Below the pieces are notes generated by a model. The model made no database searches. It was not told where the DNA came from and saw nothing but the letters and a program-made list of their open reading frames with translations. Positions 47,894-56,954 of a stretch of DNA of 64,000 nucleotides are shown here, in pieces (the first letter of the stretch is position 1; each line of letters begins with the position of its first letter). This DNA comes from JAODBJ01 sp963782465 (GTDB lineage: Bacteria > Actinomycetota > Acidimicrobiia > IMCC26256 > PALSA-610): contig CAWAJR010000001.1 of assembly GCA_963782465.1 (NCBI GenBank), positions 124,001 through 188,000 on the forward strand. Direction: 5' to 3'. Made by a program: the position numbers and the translations under genes.

Positions 47894-49869
47894 CGGCCGC
47901 CCATGCCCCCGGCATGAGCCTCCGCACGACCCTGAAGGGCCAGATCAGCGATATCGGAGATGATCTCGCCCAACCGGTAATCCTTGGGTGTGTAGACACG
48001 GGCGACGCCGGCGGCCAGCAAGGTCGCTTTGTCGGATTCGGGGATGATCCCGCCGACGACCACCGGGGCGGCCACACCGGCGGCACGCAGCGCCTGCACG
48101 GTTTCGGGCACCAGATCGAGATGGGAGCCCGACAGGATGGAAAGGCCGACCACCTCGACGTCCTCGTCGAGCGCGGAGGCCGCGATTTGCGCCGGGGTGA
48201 GACGGATCCCCTGGTAGATCACCTCCATGCCGGCGTCGCGAGCCGCGACGGCGATCTGCTCGGCGCCGTTCGAATGGCCGTCGAGCCCGGGTTTGCCGAC
48301 GAGCAGCCGTACCGGCGGGGGCGATGCCCGCAGCCGATCGCGGGCCGCCGCGAGTTCCGGGCCGGGCGGGGCGGTCACGCCCCCGACGCCGGTCGGCGCC
48401 CGGTACTCGCCGAACACCTCGCGCAAGGCGCCTGCCCATTCGCCGACGGTGCCGCCGGCTTCGGCCAGCGCGACGGTCGCGGGGACGAGGTTGTCGGTCG
48501 TCGATGCGACCTTGCGCAATTCGTCGAGCGCGTTCCGCACCGCCGCCTGGTCGCGCGCCACGCGCCACGCTTTGATCGAATCGACGTGTTCCTGTTCGAC
48601 GGCGGGGTCGATGGTCACGATGCCGCCGCGCTGCGCGCTCGCTTCGAGCGGCGACGGCTCCGTTTCGGTGAACACGTTGACGCCGACGACCTTCTGCTCA
48701 CCCGACTCGATGCGTCGCACGCGCTCGGCGTGGCTCTGCACGAGCCGACCCTTCATCGCGTCGATCATCTCGAACGAGCCGCCACCGTCGAGCACCCACT
48801 GCAACTCGGCTTCCGCCGCATCGCACATCTCGTCGACCTTCGCCTCGACCACCTTCGAACCGTCGAACAGGTCGCCGTACTCGAGCAGGTCGGACTCGAA
48901 CGCGAGCACCTGCTGGATGCGCAGCGACCACTGCTGGTCCCAGGGCGTGGGGAGCCCGATCGCCTCGTTCCAGCACGGCAATTGGATGGCACGCGCCCGC
49001 GCGTCCTTCGACAGCGTGACACCGAGCATCTCCAGAACGATGCGCTGCACGTTGTTCTCCGGCTGTGCTTCGGTGAGCCCGAGCGAGTTCACCTGCATGC
49101 CGTAACGGAAGCGGCGCAGCTTCGCGTCTTCGACGCCGTAACGCTCGCGGCAGATGCGGTCCCACATGCGGGTGAACGCCCGCATCTTGCACATCTCCTC
49201 GACGAAACGGACGCCCGCGTCGATGAAGAACGAGATCCGGCCGACCACCTCGGGGAACTCACGCTCGGGCACCTGGCCCGATTCGCGAACCGCGTCGAGT
49301 ACCGCGATCGCGTTCGCGAGACCGTACGCGAGTTCTTGCACGGGTGTCGCGCCGGCTTCCTGCAAGTGGTACGGGCAGACGTTGATCGGGTTCCACTTGG
49401 GTGTGTTGCGCACCGCGAACGCGATCAGGTCGACGGTGAGGCGCTTCGACGCGTCGGGCGGGAAGATGTAGGTGCCGCGCGAGAGGTATTCCTTCAGGAT
49501 GTCGTTCTGGGTCGTGCCCGCGAGCGATCCGTAGGCGACGCCCTGCTCGTCGGCGAGCGCGAGGTACATGCCGAAGAGCCACATCGCGGTCGCGTTGATC
49601 GTCATCGACGTGTTCATCTCGCCGAGTGGGATCGCGTCGAACAACTGGCGCATCTCACCGAGATGGGGGACGGGCACGCCGACCTTGCCGACCTCGCCGC
49701 GGGCGAGGAGATCGTCGGGGTCGTACCCGGTCTGCGTGGGGAGGTCGAATGCGACCGACAGGCCGGTCTGGCCCTTGGCGAGGTTGGTGCGGTACAGCTC
49801 GTTCGACGCCCGGGCCGACGAGTGGCCCGAGTACGTGCGGATCAGCCAGGGTCGGTCACCTTCGGGCAT
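47890..49869 (-). CDS. ecm: Ethylmalonyl-CoA mutase (coenzyme B12-dependent)
   Basis: About 659 residues from ATG 49869 (GTG 49875 is an alternative; GGGAG is better spaced for the ATG). RTYSGHSSARASNELYRTNL and GLSVAFDLPTQTGYDPDD are the barrel substrate motifs in the Ecm form, and NNVQRIVLEMLGVTLSK follows. The C-terminal B12 domain has VGKPGLDGHSNGAEQIA with the cobalt-ligand His, then GLSILSGSH and VVGGIIP. It converts (2R)-ethylmalonyl-CoA to methylsuccinyl-CoA, the diagnostic step of the ethylmalonyl-CoA pathway. Resemblance to alphaproteobacterial and streptomycete Ecm (MeaA) is strong, from memory of those sequences. The small and large chains are in one protein, as is usual for Ecm. 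Confidence 0.92.
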   Translation of the reverse strand: MPEGDRPWLIRTYSGHSSARASNELYRTNLAKGQTGLSVAFDLPTQTGYDPDDLLARGEVGKVGVPVPHLGEMRQLFDAIPLGEMNTSMTINATAMWLFGMYLALADEQGVAYGSLAGTTQNDILKEYLSRGTYIFPPDASKRLTVDLIAFAVRNTPKWNPINVCPYHLQEAGATPVQELAYGLANAIAVLDAVRESGQVPEREFPEVVGRISFFIDAGVRFVEEMCKMRAFTRMWDRICRERYGVEDAKLRRFRYGMQVNSLGLTEAQPENNVQRIVLEMLGVTLSKDARARAIQLPCWNEAIGLPTPWDQQWSLRIQQVLAFESDLLEYGDLFDGSKVVEAKVDEMCDAAEAELQWVLDGGGSFEMIDAMKGRLVQSHAERVRRIESGEQKVVGVNVFTETEPSPLEASAQRGGIVTIDPAVEQEHVDSIKAWRVARDQAAVRNALDELRKVASTTDNLVPATVALAEAGGTVGEWAGALREVFGEYRAPTGVGGVTAPPGPELAAARDRLRASPPPVRLLVGKPGLDGHSNGAEQIAVAARDAGMEVIYQGIRLTPAQIAASALDEDVEVVGLSILSGSHLDLVPETVQALRAAGVAAPVVVGGIIPESDKATLLAAGVARVYTPKDYRLGEIISDIADLALQGRAEAHAGGMGGR

Positions 49870-49910
49870 GCCCACATTCTCCCCCGTACCGCCCGTCCCG
49901 TCCCAACCTT

Positions 49911-49954
49911 GTTTGCAGCTGAGCGTGCCGAAAGGCGCACGCTCAGCTGCAAAC
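49911..49954. terminator. 18-bp inverted repeat with GNRA-type loop between hbd and ecm
   Basis: GTTTGCAGCTGAGCGTGC (49911-49928) pairs perfectly with 49937-49954. The inner CC-GAAA-GG can add two pairs after a one-base bulge, giving a GAAA tetraloop on the plus strand. No U tract follows on either strand, so it is either a non-canonical terminator for hbd or an mRNA or protein-binding element upstream of ecm. Confidence 0.6.
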
Positions 49955-49968
49955 AGGGGTTCGCGCGG

Positions 49969-50826
49969 CTACTTGCGCTTGTACTCGTAGAAGCCGTGGC
50001 CGGTCTTGCGGCCGAGGCGCTCGGCGCTCACCATGCGGCGCAACAGCGGCGCCGGCGCGTAGTTGGGGTCCTTGAACTCCTCGTAGAGCGCCTCGAGGAT
50101 CGAAAGGCTCGTGTCGAGACCGACGAGGTCGAGCAGTTCGAGCGGCCCCATCGGGAAGTTGCAGCCGCCCTTCATCGCCGCGTCGATGTCTTCACGGGTC
50201 GCGACCCCGCCGTCGTAGAGGCGGACCGCGTTGTTCAGGTACGGGAACAGCAGCGCGTTGACGATGAACCCGGCCTGGTCGCGCACCTGCACCGGGCTCT
50301 TGCCGCACGCCTCGGCGAACGCGGTCGCTTCGGCGATCGTCTCGTCGGACGACGTGATCGCGTGCACCACTTCGACCAGCGCCATCATCGGGGCCGGGTT
50401 GAAGAAGTGGATGCCGCACACCTTGTCGGGACGGCCGGTTTCCATCGCCATCTCGATCACCGGCAGTGTCGAGGTGTTCGTCGCGAGGATGGTGTCGTCG
50501 GCGCAGATGCGGTCGAGCTCCGAGAAGAGGTGCTTCTTGCTCGCGACGTTCTCGACGATCGACTCGATCACGAGGTCGCAGTCGGCCAGCTCGCCCAGAT
50601 CGGTGACGACGGTGACGCGTTCCAGCGCGCCGTCGCGGTCGGTGGCTTCGAGCTTGCCCCGCTCGACCTGCTTGGCCAGCGACTTCTCGAGGCCGGCCAT
50701 CATGGCGTCGGCGCTGTGCTGGGCACGGCTCCGCAGCACCACGCCGTACCCGGCCTTCGCCGCGACCTCCGCGATGCCCGAACCCATGATCCCCGACCCG
50801 ACGATGCCGACGCGCTTGATTGCCAT
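49969..50826 (-). CDS. hbd: 3-hydroxybutyryl-CoA dehydrogenase
   Basis: 285 residues from ATG 50826. The NAD(P) motif is VGIVGSGIMGSGIAE (GSGIMG at 10-15). ILATNTSTLPV and GIHFFNPAPMMALVEVV hold the catalytic His-Glu pair and Asn, and RDQAGFIVNALLFPYLN starts the C-terminal helical domain. It reduces acetoacetyl-CoA to 3-hydroxybutyryl-CoA or oxidises it in beta-oxidation. With thiolase, ccr and ecm it gives the acetyl-CoA to methylsuccinyl-CoA half of the ethylmalonyl-CoA pathway, apart from the crotonase, which is not in the window. It is about 100 bases upstream of ecm on the same strand. Confidence 0.92.
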   Translation of the reverse strand: MAIKRVGIVGSGIMGSGIAEVAAKAGYGVVLRSRAQHSADAMMAGLEKSLAKQVERGKLEATDRDGALERVTVVTDLGELADCDLVIESIVENVASKKHLFSELDRICADDTILATNTSTLPVIEMAMETGRPDKVCGIHFFNPAPMMALVEVVHAITSSDETIAEATAFAEACGKSPVQVRDQAGFIVNALLFPYLNNAVRLYDGGVATREDIDAAMKGGCNFPMGPLELLDLVGLDTSLSILEALYEEFKDPNYAPAPLLRRMVSAERLGRKTGHGFYEYKRK

Positions 50827-50931
50827 CCCCCGTACACCCCTCATCCTGGAACCGCGGCGCGGAAAGGTCTCCAGGTTACCGGCGAGTAGGAGAACGCTCC
50901 ATTTCGGCCCCTTCCCCTTAGGCTGCGCTGC

Positions 50932-51636
50932 GTGAGCGCACAGAAGAAGGCCGTGGGCACCCTCGCGCTCGTCGGCGGCGACGAGTTCACGCCGGGCTGC
51001 GAGACGCTCGACGCTTCGTTGCTCGAGCGCAGCGGGGGCAGCGATGTCGTGGTCCTCCCCACTGCGGCGGCCTTCGAGGAGCCGGCGGCGATGGGCGAAC
51101 GGGCGGCCCGCTGGTTCGCCGGCCTCGGCGCGACGGCCAGGGCGGTGATGGTGCTGAACCGCCGCGACGCCGACAACGACGTCAACGTCAAGGCGGTCAA
51201 GGGCGCGTCGTTCATCTACGTGTGCGACGGCTCGCCGTTGCACCTGCGTTCCGCGTTCAAGGGTTCACAGCTCTGGGACGTGATCCTGGCCATGTACCGC
51301 GCCGGGAGCGTGCTCGCCGCTTCGGGTGCGAGCGCGACGGTCGTGTGCGACCCCATGGTCGACCCGCGCGGCGGCGCCTATACGGTCGGCCTCGGCTTGG
51401 TGAAAGGCCTGGCCGTGTTCCCGTACCACGGCACCGCGGCCAGCCACCTGCGCGAACGGTCGACGGAGTTGCTCCCGCGCGATGCCGTGCTCGCCGGCAT
51501 CGACGAGCAGGCCGCGCTCGTACGCTCGGGCGACGGTGAATGGCGGGCCGAAGGCAACGGCGCGGTCACGCTCTACCGGCGCAACCAACCCACCGAAACC
51601 GCTCAGGACTCCGTGATCGACACGCTGAAGATGTAG
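50932..51636 (+). CDS. Peptidase S51 / cyanophycinase-like (class I GATase fold) protein
   Basis: 234 residues from GTG 50932. TLALVGGDEFTPGCE is the first strand and loop of S51-like proteins; FIYVCDGSPLHL matches the second glycine-rich strand, and SVLAASGASATVVCD is the nucleophile elbow (GASA, Ser). The usual GGN motif is changed to CDGS, and the His/Glu partners are not clear, so peptidase activity is uncertain. Cyanophycinases and dipeptidase E are the closest characterised relatives. No cyanophycin synthetase is present. The end overlaps the convergent cyclophilin gene by 34 bases. Confidence 0.7.
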   Translation: MSAQKKAVGTLALVGGDEFTPGCETLDASLLERSGGSDVVVLPTAAAFEEPAAMGERAARWFAGLGATARAVMVLNRRDADNDVNVKAVKGASFIYVCDGSPLHLRSAFKGSQLWDVILAMYRAGSVLAASGASATVVCDPMVDPRGGAYTVGLGLVKGLAVFPYHGTAASHLRERSTELLPRDAVLAGIDEQAALVRSGDGEWRAEGNGAVTLYRRNQPTETAQDSVIDTLKM

Positions 51637-52442
51637 AGCGGGTACGCGGACGTCTGGGTGGACGGGTCGGACGGGTTCTGGTCACGGTTGTAGAGCGAGC
51701 CGAGCTTCTTCACGTTGTCGAGACCGCTCTTGACGTTCCCGAGGATCGAGTAGAGGTACGGAGGACCGCCAAGGTCCTTCGCGCCGGCGTCGGTCCAGGT
51801 GAGGAAGAACTGCGAACCCGTCGTGTTCGGCCCCGAGTTCGCCATCGCGACCGATCCTGCCGAGTAGCCGTTCTTCGGTGGTTCGGTTGGCAACGAATAA
51901 CCCGGCCCGCCGGTGCCGTTGCCTTTGGGGTCGCCACCCTGGACGACGAAGTCTTTCGCGATCCGGTGGAACGTCAAGCCGTCGTAGAAGTGGTGCTGGG
52001 CGAGGAAGACGAAACTGTTCACCGTCTTCGGCGCGTCCTTCGCGTCGAGCGTGATGACGATGTCGCCGCAGGTGGTCGACATCGTCGCGGTGTAGGTCTT
52101 CGTCGGGTCGATGGTCATCGGTGGCGCCGACGCGAAGGTGCGCGTGATCGATTTCGTGCTGGCCGGCGGCTTCTTCGAAATGTCGCACCCGGCCGGTACC
52201 GCGACCTTGGTAGTGGTGGTCGTGGCGCTGGCCGTCGTCGTGGTGGTCTTCGCGGCCGACTTCTTCGAGTTGTGGTTCGTGATCAGCAAGATGATCGCGA
52301 ACCCGGCGGCGACGATGACGGCGGTGATCAGGCCGTTGCGGATGCTGCGAATCTGGCGCTTGCGCCTCAGCGCGGCTTCGCGCGCCTCGCGGGCGATCCG
52401 TGCGTTGTCCTTCTTGCGCTGCCGTTTCTCCGCCCGTGCCAC
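51603..52442 (-). CDS. Membrane-anchored cyclophilin-type peptidyl-prolyl isomerase
   Basis: 279 residues. A highly basic cytoplasmic start (RAEKRQRKKDNARIARE) is followed by one helix (LITAVIVAAGFAIILLI) and a Thr-rich linker. The cyclophilin domain (about 110-275) contains FYDGLTFHRIAKDFVVQGGDP, the catalytic Arg motif, and ANSGPNTTGSQFFLTW. It would catalyse cis-trans proline isomerisation outside the membrane. The architecture matches actinobacterial PpiB-type proteins. ATG 52442 is 110 bases from the divergent lysC start. Confidence 0.92.
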   Translation of the reverse strand: MARAEKRQRKKDNARIAREAREAALRRKRQIRSIRNGLITAVIVAAGFAIILLITNHNSKKSAAKTTTTTASATTTTTKVAVPAGCDISKKPPASTKSITRTFASAPPMTIDPTKTYTATMSTTCGDIVITLDAKDAPKTVNSFVFLAQHHFYDGLTFHRIAKDFVVQGGDPKGNGTGGPGYSLPTEPPKNGYSAGSVAMANSGPNTTGSQFFLTWTDAGAKDLGGPPYLYSILGNVKSGLDNVKKLGSLYNRDQNPSDPSTQTSAYPLYIFSVSITES

Positions 52443-52552
52443 GGGCGGGCAGTGTATGAGGCGCGCGACCCGGCGCCCGAGCGCGAGCAGTCGGTGCCCA
52501 GCGCTCCAAATCGGGCCCGGGGCCGCGCGAAGCCGCTGGTACCGTGGTTTTC

Positions 52553-53782
52553 GTGGCCTTGCTCGTCCAGAAGTTCGGCGGCACCTCGGTCGCCGATCCC
52601 GATCGCATCCGCGCCGTTGCCGACCACATTGCCCGCACCCGGCGGGCCGGGAACGATGTCGTCGTCGTCGTTTCGGCGATGGGGAAGACCACCGACGACC
52701 TGATCCGCCTCGCGAACGACGTTGCGCACGCTCCCGGCGGCCGCGAGATGGACATGTTGCTCACCGCCGGTGAGCGGATCTCGATGGCGTTGCTGTCGAT
52801 GGCCGTCGAGAACCTGGGTGTGCCCGCGGTTTCGTTCACCGGTTCGCAGGCCGGCATCCTCACCGACACCACGCACGGTCGAGCCAAGATCGTCGAGGTG
52901 CGGGCCGACCGCATCCGTGCGGCCGTCGATGCCGGGCAGGTCGCGATCGTCGCCGGGTTCCAGGGCGTGTCGACCAACCGCGACATCACCACGCTCGGCC
53001 GCGGCGGATCGGATACCACCGCCGTCGCACTGGCGGCCGCGCTCGACGCGGAGGTGTGCGAGATCTATACCGACGTCGAAGGCGTGTACACCGCCGATCC
53101 GCGGGTGGTGCCGAATGCCCGCAAGTTGCCGGTCGTGTCGTTCGAGGAGATGCTCGAAATGGCAGCGACCGGCGGCCGTGTGCTCGCGCTCCGATCGGTC
53201 GAGTTCGCCCGCAATCACGACGTACCGCTGCACGTGCGGTCGAGTTTCAGTTGGGCACCCGGCACGTGGGTGCACGAGGAAGGCGCAGGCGTGGAGCAAG
53301 CCATCATCTCCGGTGTCACCCACGACGTTTCCGAGGCGAAGGTCACGATCGAACAGGTACCCGACCGGCCCGGCGTGGCTGCTTCGGTGTTCCGTGCCCT
53401 CGCCGATGAGCACATCAACGTCGACATGATCGTGCAAAACGTCTCCACCGCCGGGCACACCGACATTTCGTTCACGATCCCGCGCAACGACGTGACGAAA
53501 GCAAGCGGGGTGATGGACAAACTCGTCGTCGAAACCGAAGCGAGCGGCTTCCGCAGCGATCCGACGATCGGGCGCGTCTCGCTCATCGGTGCGGGCATGA
53601 AGACGAACCCCGGCATCGCGGCGAAGATGTTCGAAGTGCTCGCCAACGAGAACGTCAACATCGAGATGATCAGCACGTCGACGATCCGGATCTCGTGCGT
53701 CGTGAAGGAAGACGACGTCGAACACGCCGTTCGCACCCTGCACGCGGCGTTCGAACTCGACAAAGGGCCGCAACCGCAATGA
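52553..53782 (+). CDS. lysC: Aspartate kinase
   Basis: 409 residues from GTG 52553 (MALLVQKFGGTSVADPDR is the conserved family start; a GTG three codons earlier is possible). KFGGTSV and GRGGSDTTAVALAAAL bind ATP and aspartate; two ACT domains follow (about 265-335 and 345-405), the sites of lysine/threonine feedback. It phosphorylates aspartate, the first step to lysine, threonine, methionine and diaminopimelate. The internal TTG/GTG codons near residue 250 could start a beta subunit as in corynebacteria, but I cannot show this. The stop overlaps asd (ATGA). Confidence 0.95.
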   Translation: MALLVQKFGGTSVADPDRIRAVADHIARTRRAGNDVVVVVSAMGKTTDDLIRLANDVAHAPGGREMDMLLTAGERISMALLSMAVENLGVPAVSFTGSQAGILTDTTHGRAKIVEVRADRIRAAVDAGQVAIVAGFQGVSTNRDITTLGRGGSDTTAVALAAALDAEVCEIYTDVEGVYTADPRVVPNARKLPVVSFEEMLEMAATGGRVLALRSVEFARNHDVPLHVRSSFSWAPGTWVHEEGAGVEQAIISGVTHDVSEAKVTIEQVPDRPGVAASVFRALADEHINVDMIVQNVSTAGHTDISFTIPRNDVTKASGVMDKLVVETEASGFRSDPTIGRVSLIGAGMKTNPGIAAKMFEVLANENVNIEMISTSTIRISCVVKEDDVEHAVRTLHAAFELDKGPQPQ

Positions 53783-54825
53783 GCAACCGTGACGGTCTCC
53801 GGGTGGGCGTGATGGGTGCGACCGGGCTGGTCGGCACCGAGATGCTGCGGATCCTCGCCGAACGATCGTTCCCGGTCGGGGAGTTGCGCGCCTACGCGTC
53901 GGCCCGGTCGGAAGGGCGCAAGCTGCAGTTCGGCGGCGGCGAAGTCACGTGCGAAGTGCTTCGCGAAGGCGGCTTCGACGGTCTCGACATGGTGATCGTC
54001 GACGTCGACGATCCGATCGCGCTCGAGTGGGCGCCGGTCGCGGCCGCCGCCGGCGCGAAGGTGATCGACAACTCGGCCGCGTTCCGGATGGACCCCGACA
54101 TCCCGCTTGTCGTCGCCGAGGTGAACCCCGACGACATGCGTTCGATGCCGAAGGGCATCGCGTCGTGCCCCAACTGCACCACGATGATCCCGGTCACCGC
54201 ACTCGCCCCGCTGCACCGCGCCGCGCGCATCGACCGTCTGGTCGTGTCGACCTACCAATCGGTGTCCGGCGCCGGGCAGGCGGGCATGCACGAGCTCGAC
54301 GCGCAGTGGACGAAGCTCGCCGGCCGTTCCGAAGAGCTGCGGCGCGCGGGTACGTCCAACGACACTGTGGTCGACAGTGAGGTCTGGGCGAAGCCGATCG
54401 CCGGCAACGTCATCCCGCTCGCCGGTTCGGTGAAGGAAGCGGGGTACACGTCGGAGGAATGGAAATTCATGCGCGAGACGCGCAAGATCCTCCACGACGA
54501 CGAGATCCGCGTGAGCACCACCTGCGTGCGCGTCCCGGTGTACGTCGGCCACGCGGTGGCGCTCAACATCCAGTTCCACCGCCCGGTCGGCCGGGAGGAG
54601 GTCGTCGAGCTGCTGCGCGATGCGCCCGGCGTCAGGCTCGCCGACGACGGCGCCGGCTACCCGACGCCGCTCGAAGCCGCAGGCATCGACCCGGTGCTCG
54701 TCGGTCGGGTGCGTGAGGACCCGTCGCAGGCCGGAGCGATCGACCTCTTCGTGACCGGCGACAACCTGCGCAAGGGCGCGGCGCTGAACGCGGTGCAGAT
54801 GGCCGAGCTGTTAGGACACATTTAA
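53779..54825 (+). CDS. asd: Aspartate-semialdehyde dehydrogenase
   Basis: 348 residues, overlapping lysC by 4 bases. VGVMGATGLVGTEML is the NADP motif; SCPNCTTM holds the catalytic Cys133; STYQSVSGAGQAGMHEL and RVPVYVGHAVALNI carry the substrate Gln/Glu and His. It reduces aspartyl phosphate to aspartate semialdehyde. lysC-asd is the standard actinobacterial operon, feeding cell-wall diaminopimelate and the aspartate-family amino acids. Confidence 0.95.
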   Translation: MSNRDGLRVGVMGATGLVGTEMLRILAERSFPVGELRAYASARSEGRKLQFGGGEVTCEVLREGGFDGLDMVIVDVDDPIALEWAPVAAAAGAKVIDNSAAFRMDPDIPLVVAEVNPDDMRSMPKGIASCPNCTTMIPVTALAPLHRAARIDRLVVSTYQSVSGAGQAGMHELDAQWTKLAGRSEELRRAGTSNDTVVDSEVWAKPIAGNVIPLAGSVKEAGYTSEEWKFMRETRKILHDDEIRVSTTCVRVPVYVGHAVALNIQFHRPVGREEVVELLRDAPGVRLADDGAGYPTPLEAAGIDPVLVGRVREDPSQAGAIDLFVTGDNLRKGAALNAVQMAELLGHI

Positions 54826-54890
54826 GGGAAGACGCCTGCCGGCGAGCCGTGATCTCGGTAGCGTGCGCCACCGGTGGTAGAGCCCCGTCC

Positions 54891-56954
54891 ATGACGTTCG
54901 CGTCGTACATCTTCGGGTATGCCGCGCTGACGGTGGGTGTCGCGTCGGTCGCGTTCGCCGGCTGGCGGCTGCGACGGTCGTTGCTCCCGTCGTACCAGGG
55001 GTCCCTCGCCCGTCTCACCGAGGTCGTCCTCGCGCTCGCGCTGCTGGTCGTCACGCTGCAGGTCGTCGGCGCGGTCGGCCTCTTCAGCCGCGTCTTCGTC
55101 GTGATCGCCGTTCCGGCCGTCGCCCTCACCGTCGCCGCCATCGCCCGCCCCCACCCCACGTGCGTCGATAGCTATCGCTATGCGATAGCTATCGACGCAC
55201 GTCCACCGGAGCGACGGTGGGCGGTCGCGCTGGTCGTGCTGCTCGTGTTCGTGGTCGGGGCGCAGTGGGTCGCTCACAGCAACAACGGGCTGAACGGAGG
55301 CATGCGCGACTTCGACACGTTGCGCTACCACGGCCCCTTCGCGGCGCGGTTCGTGCAGGAGCACACGATCCTGCGGATCGAGCACACGTCGGCCGAGAAC
55401 CAGGAGAGCTACTTCCCGGGTAATACCGAACTCCTCGATGCCTACGCGATGACGCTCTTCGGCCGCGACCTGTTCACGCCGCTGCGCAACTTCGTGTGGC
55501 TGGCGATCGCGCTCCTCGCCGCGTGGGCGGGCGGCCGGCGTCTCGGGAGCGCACCCGCGGCGACCGCTGCGGTCGCCGCGTTCTGTTCGACGCCGCTCAT
55601 CACCGCGATCGAGCCCGGGTCGGCGAAGAACGACGTCGTCGCGTTCGCGCTCCTGATCGGCGCCGCGGCGTTCCTCCTGTACGGCTTACCCGGGCGCGAC
55701 GGCGCGGCCCCGCGGCCCGGCGCGTTCGTGCTGGCCGGGTTCTGCGCCGGGCTGGCCGTTGGCTCGAAGCTGACGGTGCTCGCGCCTTTGGTCGTCGTGT
55801 TCGCCCTGGCACTCGCGGCGGCGGGGCGAAGCGGCCTGGCGCGGCGGGCGGTCGCGTTCACCGTTCCGGCACTCGTCACCGGCGGGATCTGGTACGCCCG
55901 CAACCTCGCGAACACCGGTACGCCGCTGCCGTGGTTCCGCTTGCACCTCGGGCCGATCACCCTGGCGGGCCCGGACATGCCGTACAACGACCAGTTCGGT
56001 TTCTCGGTCGCGCACTACGTCGCGCGCGGATCATTCTGGTCGGACACGGTCTTTTCCGGATTGGCGAAGTCGTTCGGCGGCCTCTTCGCCGTGCTCGTGC
56101 TCGGCGCGCTGGCCGTCGCAGTGTTCGCGGTTGCGGGCCGCAATCGTGGCGGCGGGGAGCGGGTGATCGGTTGCGCGGCGCTCGTGACGTTCGTGATCTA
56201 CCTGTTCACGCCGTGGGGGGCGGGCGGTCCCGAAGGCAACCCGCACCTGTTCGCGACCGACCTCCGTTTCCTGGCGCCGTTCTTCGGTCTCGCCGCGCTC
56301 GCCGCGGCGCGCCCGCAGGTCGCGCGTTACGCGTTGATCGGATCGGCGGCGATCGTGTTCGTCGATCAGGGCGACGGCGGGGGCCAGTGGCGCGCCGCGA
56401 TCATCGGGACGATCGTCGCGACGATGTTGCTCGCCGCGGCGGGCGCGCTCGTGTACCGGGCAGTTGCCGCGCCTCGTTCGCACTGGCGGTCGCGCGGGTT
56501 CGCGGGCGTGCTGGCGCTCGCGCTCGTCGGCGGTTGGGGATGGCGGGTGCAGCGCGAGTATTTCGCGACCCGCTACTCGGTCGCCCCCACCACGTTGACA
56601 TCGGTTTACGAGATGTTCCGCGACGTTCGCGGTGTGCGCATTGCCGTTGCCGGTTTCGCCGACGACTACCCGCTCTATGGCGTCGCGTTGAAGAACCGGG
56701 TGCAGTATGTCGGCAGTGTCGACGCGAACGGCGCGTACGGGCCGACACCGAACTGTCGTGTGTGGCTCACCGAGTTGCGCGACGGGCGCTACGACTACGT
56801 CGTCCTCAGCAAGTCGCCCGGCGCGCTGAGCCAGACGCCGACCCGTGAGACGGGTTGGACCCTCGGCGACCCGGCCGCCCGCCTCGTGTTCCACCATGGT
56901 GTGACGACCGTCTTCCGAGTGGAAGGCACGATCGACCCTACGACGTGCGCGTGA
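54891..56954 (+). CDS. Polytopic GT-C-like membrane protein interrupted in frame by a palindromic element
   Basis: 687 residues from ATG 54891 with about 13 helices. The first long loop has GGMRDFDTLRYHGPFAARF and NQESYFPGNTELL, reminiscent of GT-C glycosyltransferases (acidic motif in loop 1, then the helix bundle), and GLAVGSKLTVLAP is a family-like helix. The C-terminal 120 residues form an outer domain (VRIAVAGFADDYPLYG). Residues 90-104 (TCVDSYRYAIAIDAR) are coded exactly by element copy 3, between the third and fourth helices, keeping the frame. The protein seems otherwise intact. Donor and acceptor are unknown. The last 17 bases overlap the convergent GT39-like gene. A GTG at 54849 is an alternative start. 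Confidence 0.7.
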   Translation: MTFASYIFGYAALTVGVASVAFAGWRLRRSLLPSYQGSLARLTEVVLALALLVVTLQVVGAVGLFSRVFVVIAVPAVALTVAAIARPHPTCVDSYRYAIAIDARPPERRWAVALVVLLVFVVGAQWVAHSNNGLNGGMRDFDTLRYHGPFAARFVQEHTILRIEHTSAENQESYFPGNTELLDAYAMTLFGRDLFTPLRNFVWLAIALLAAWAGGRRLGSAPAATAAVAAFCSTPLITAIEPGSAKNDVVAFALLIGAAAFLLYGLPGRDGAAPRPGAFVLAGFCAGLAVGSKLTVLAPLVVVFALALAAAGRSGLARRAVAFTVPALVTGGIWYARNLANTGTPLPWFRLHLGPITLAGPDMPYNDQFGFSVAHYVARGSFWSDTVFSGLAKSFGGLFAVLVLGALAVAVFAVAGRNRGGGERVIGCAALVTFVIYLFTPWGAGGPEGNPHLFATDLRFLAPFFGLAALAAARPQVARYALIGSAAIVFVDQGDGGGQWRAAIIGTIVATMLLAAAGALVYRAVAAPRSHWRSRGFAGVLALALVGGWGWRVQREYFATRYSVAPTTLTSVYEMFRDVRGVRIAVAGFADDYPLYGVALKNRVQYVGSVDANGAYGPTPNCRVWLTELRDGRYDYVVLSKSPGALSQTPTRETGWTLGDPAARLVFHHGVTTVFRVEGTIDPTTCA
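55158..55202. repeat. 45-bp palindromic element, copy 3 (inside a coding sequence)
   Basis: Perfect: 21-base arms around TAT, identical to copy 4 over all 45 bases. It covers 15 whole codons of the membrane-protein gene in the only type of frame without a stop (the other frames on this strand hit TAG). CGATAGCTATCG occurs twice inside. Confidence 0.96.
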
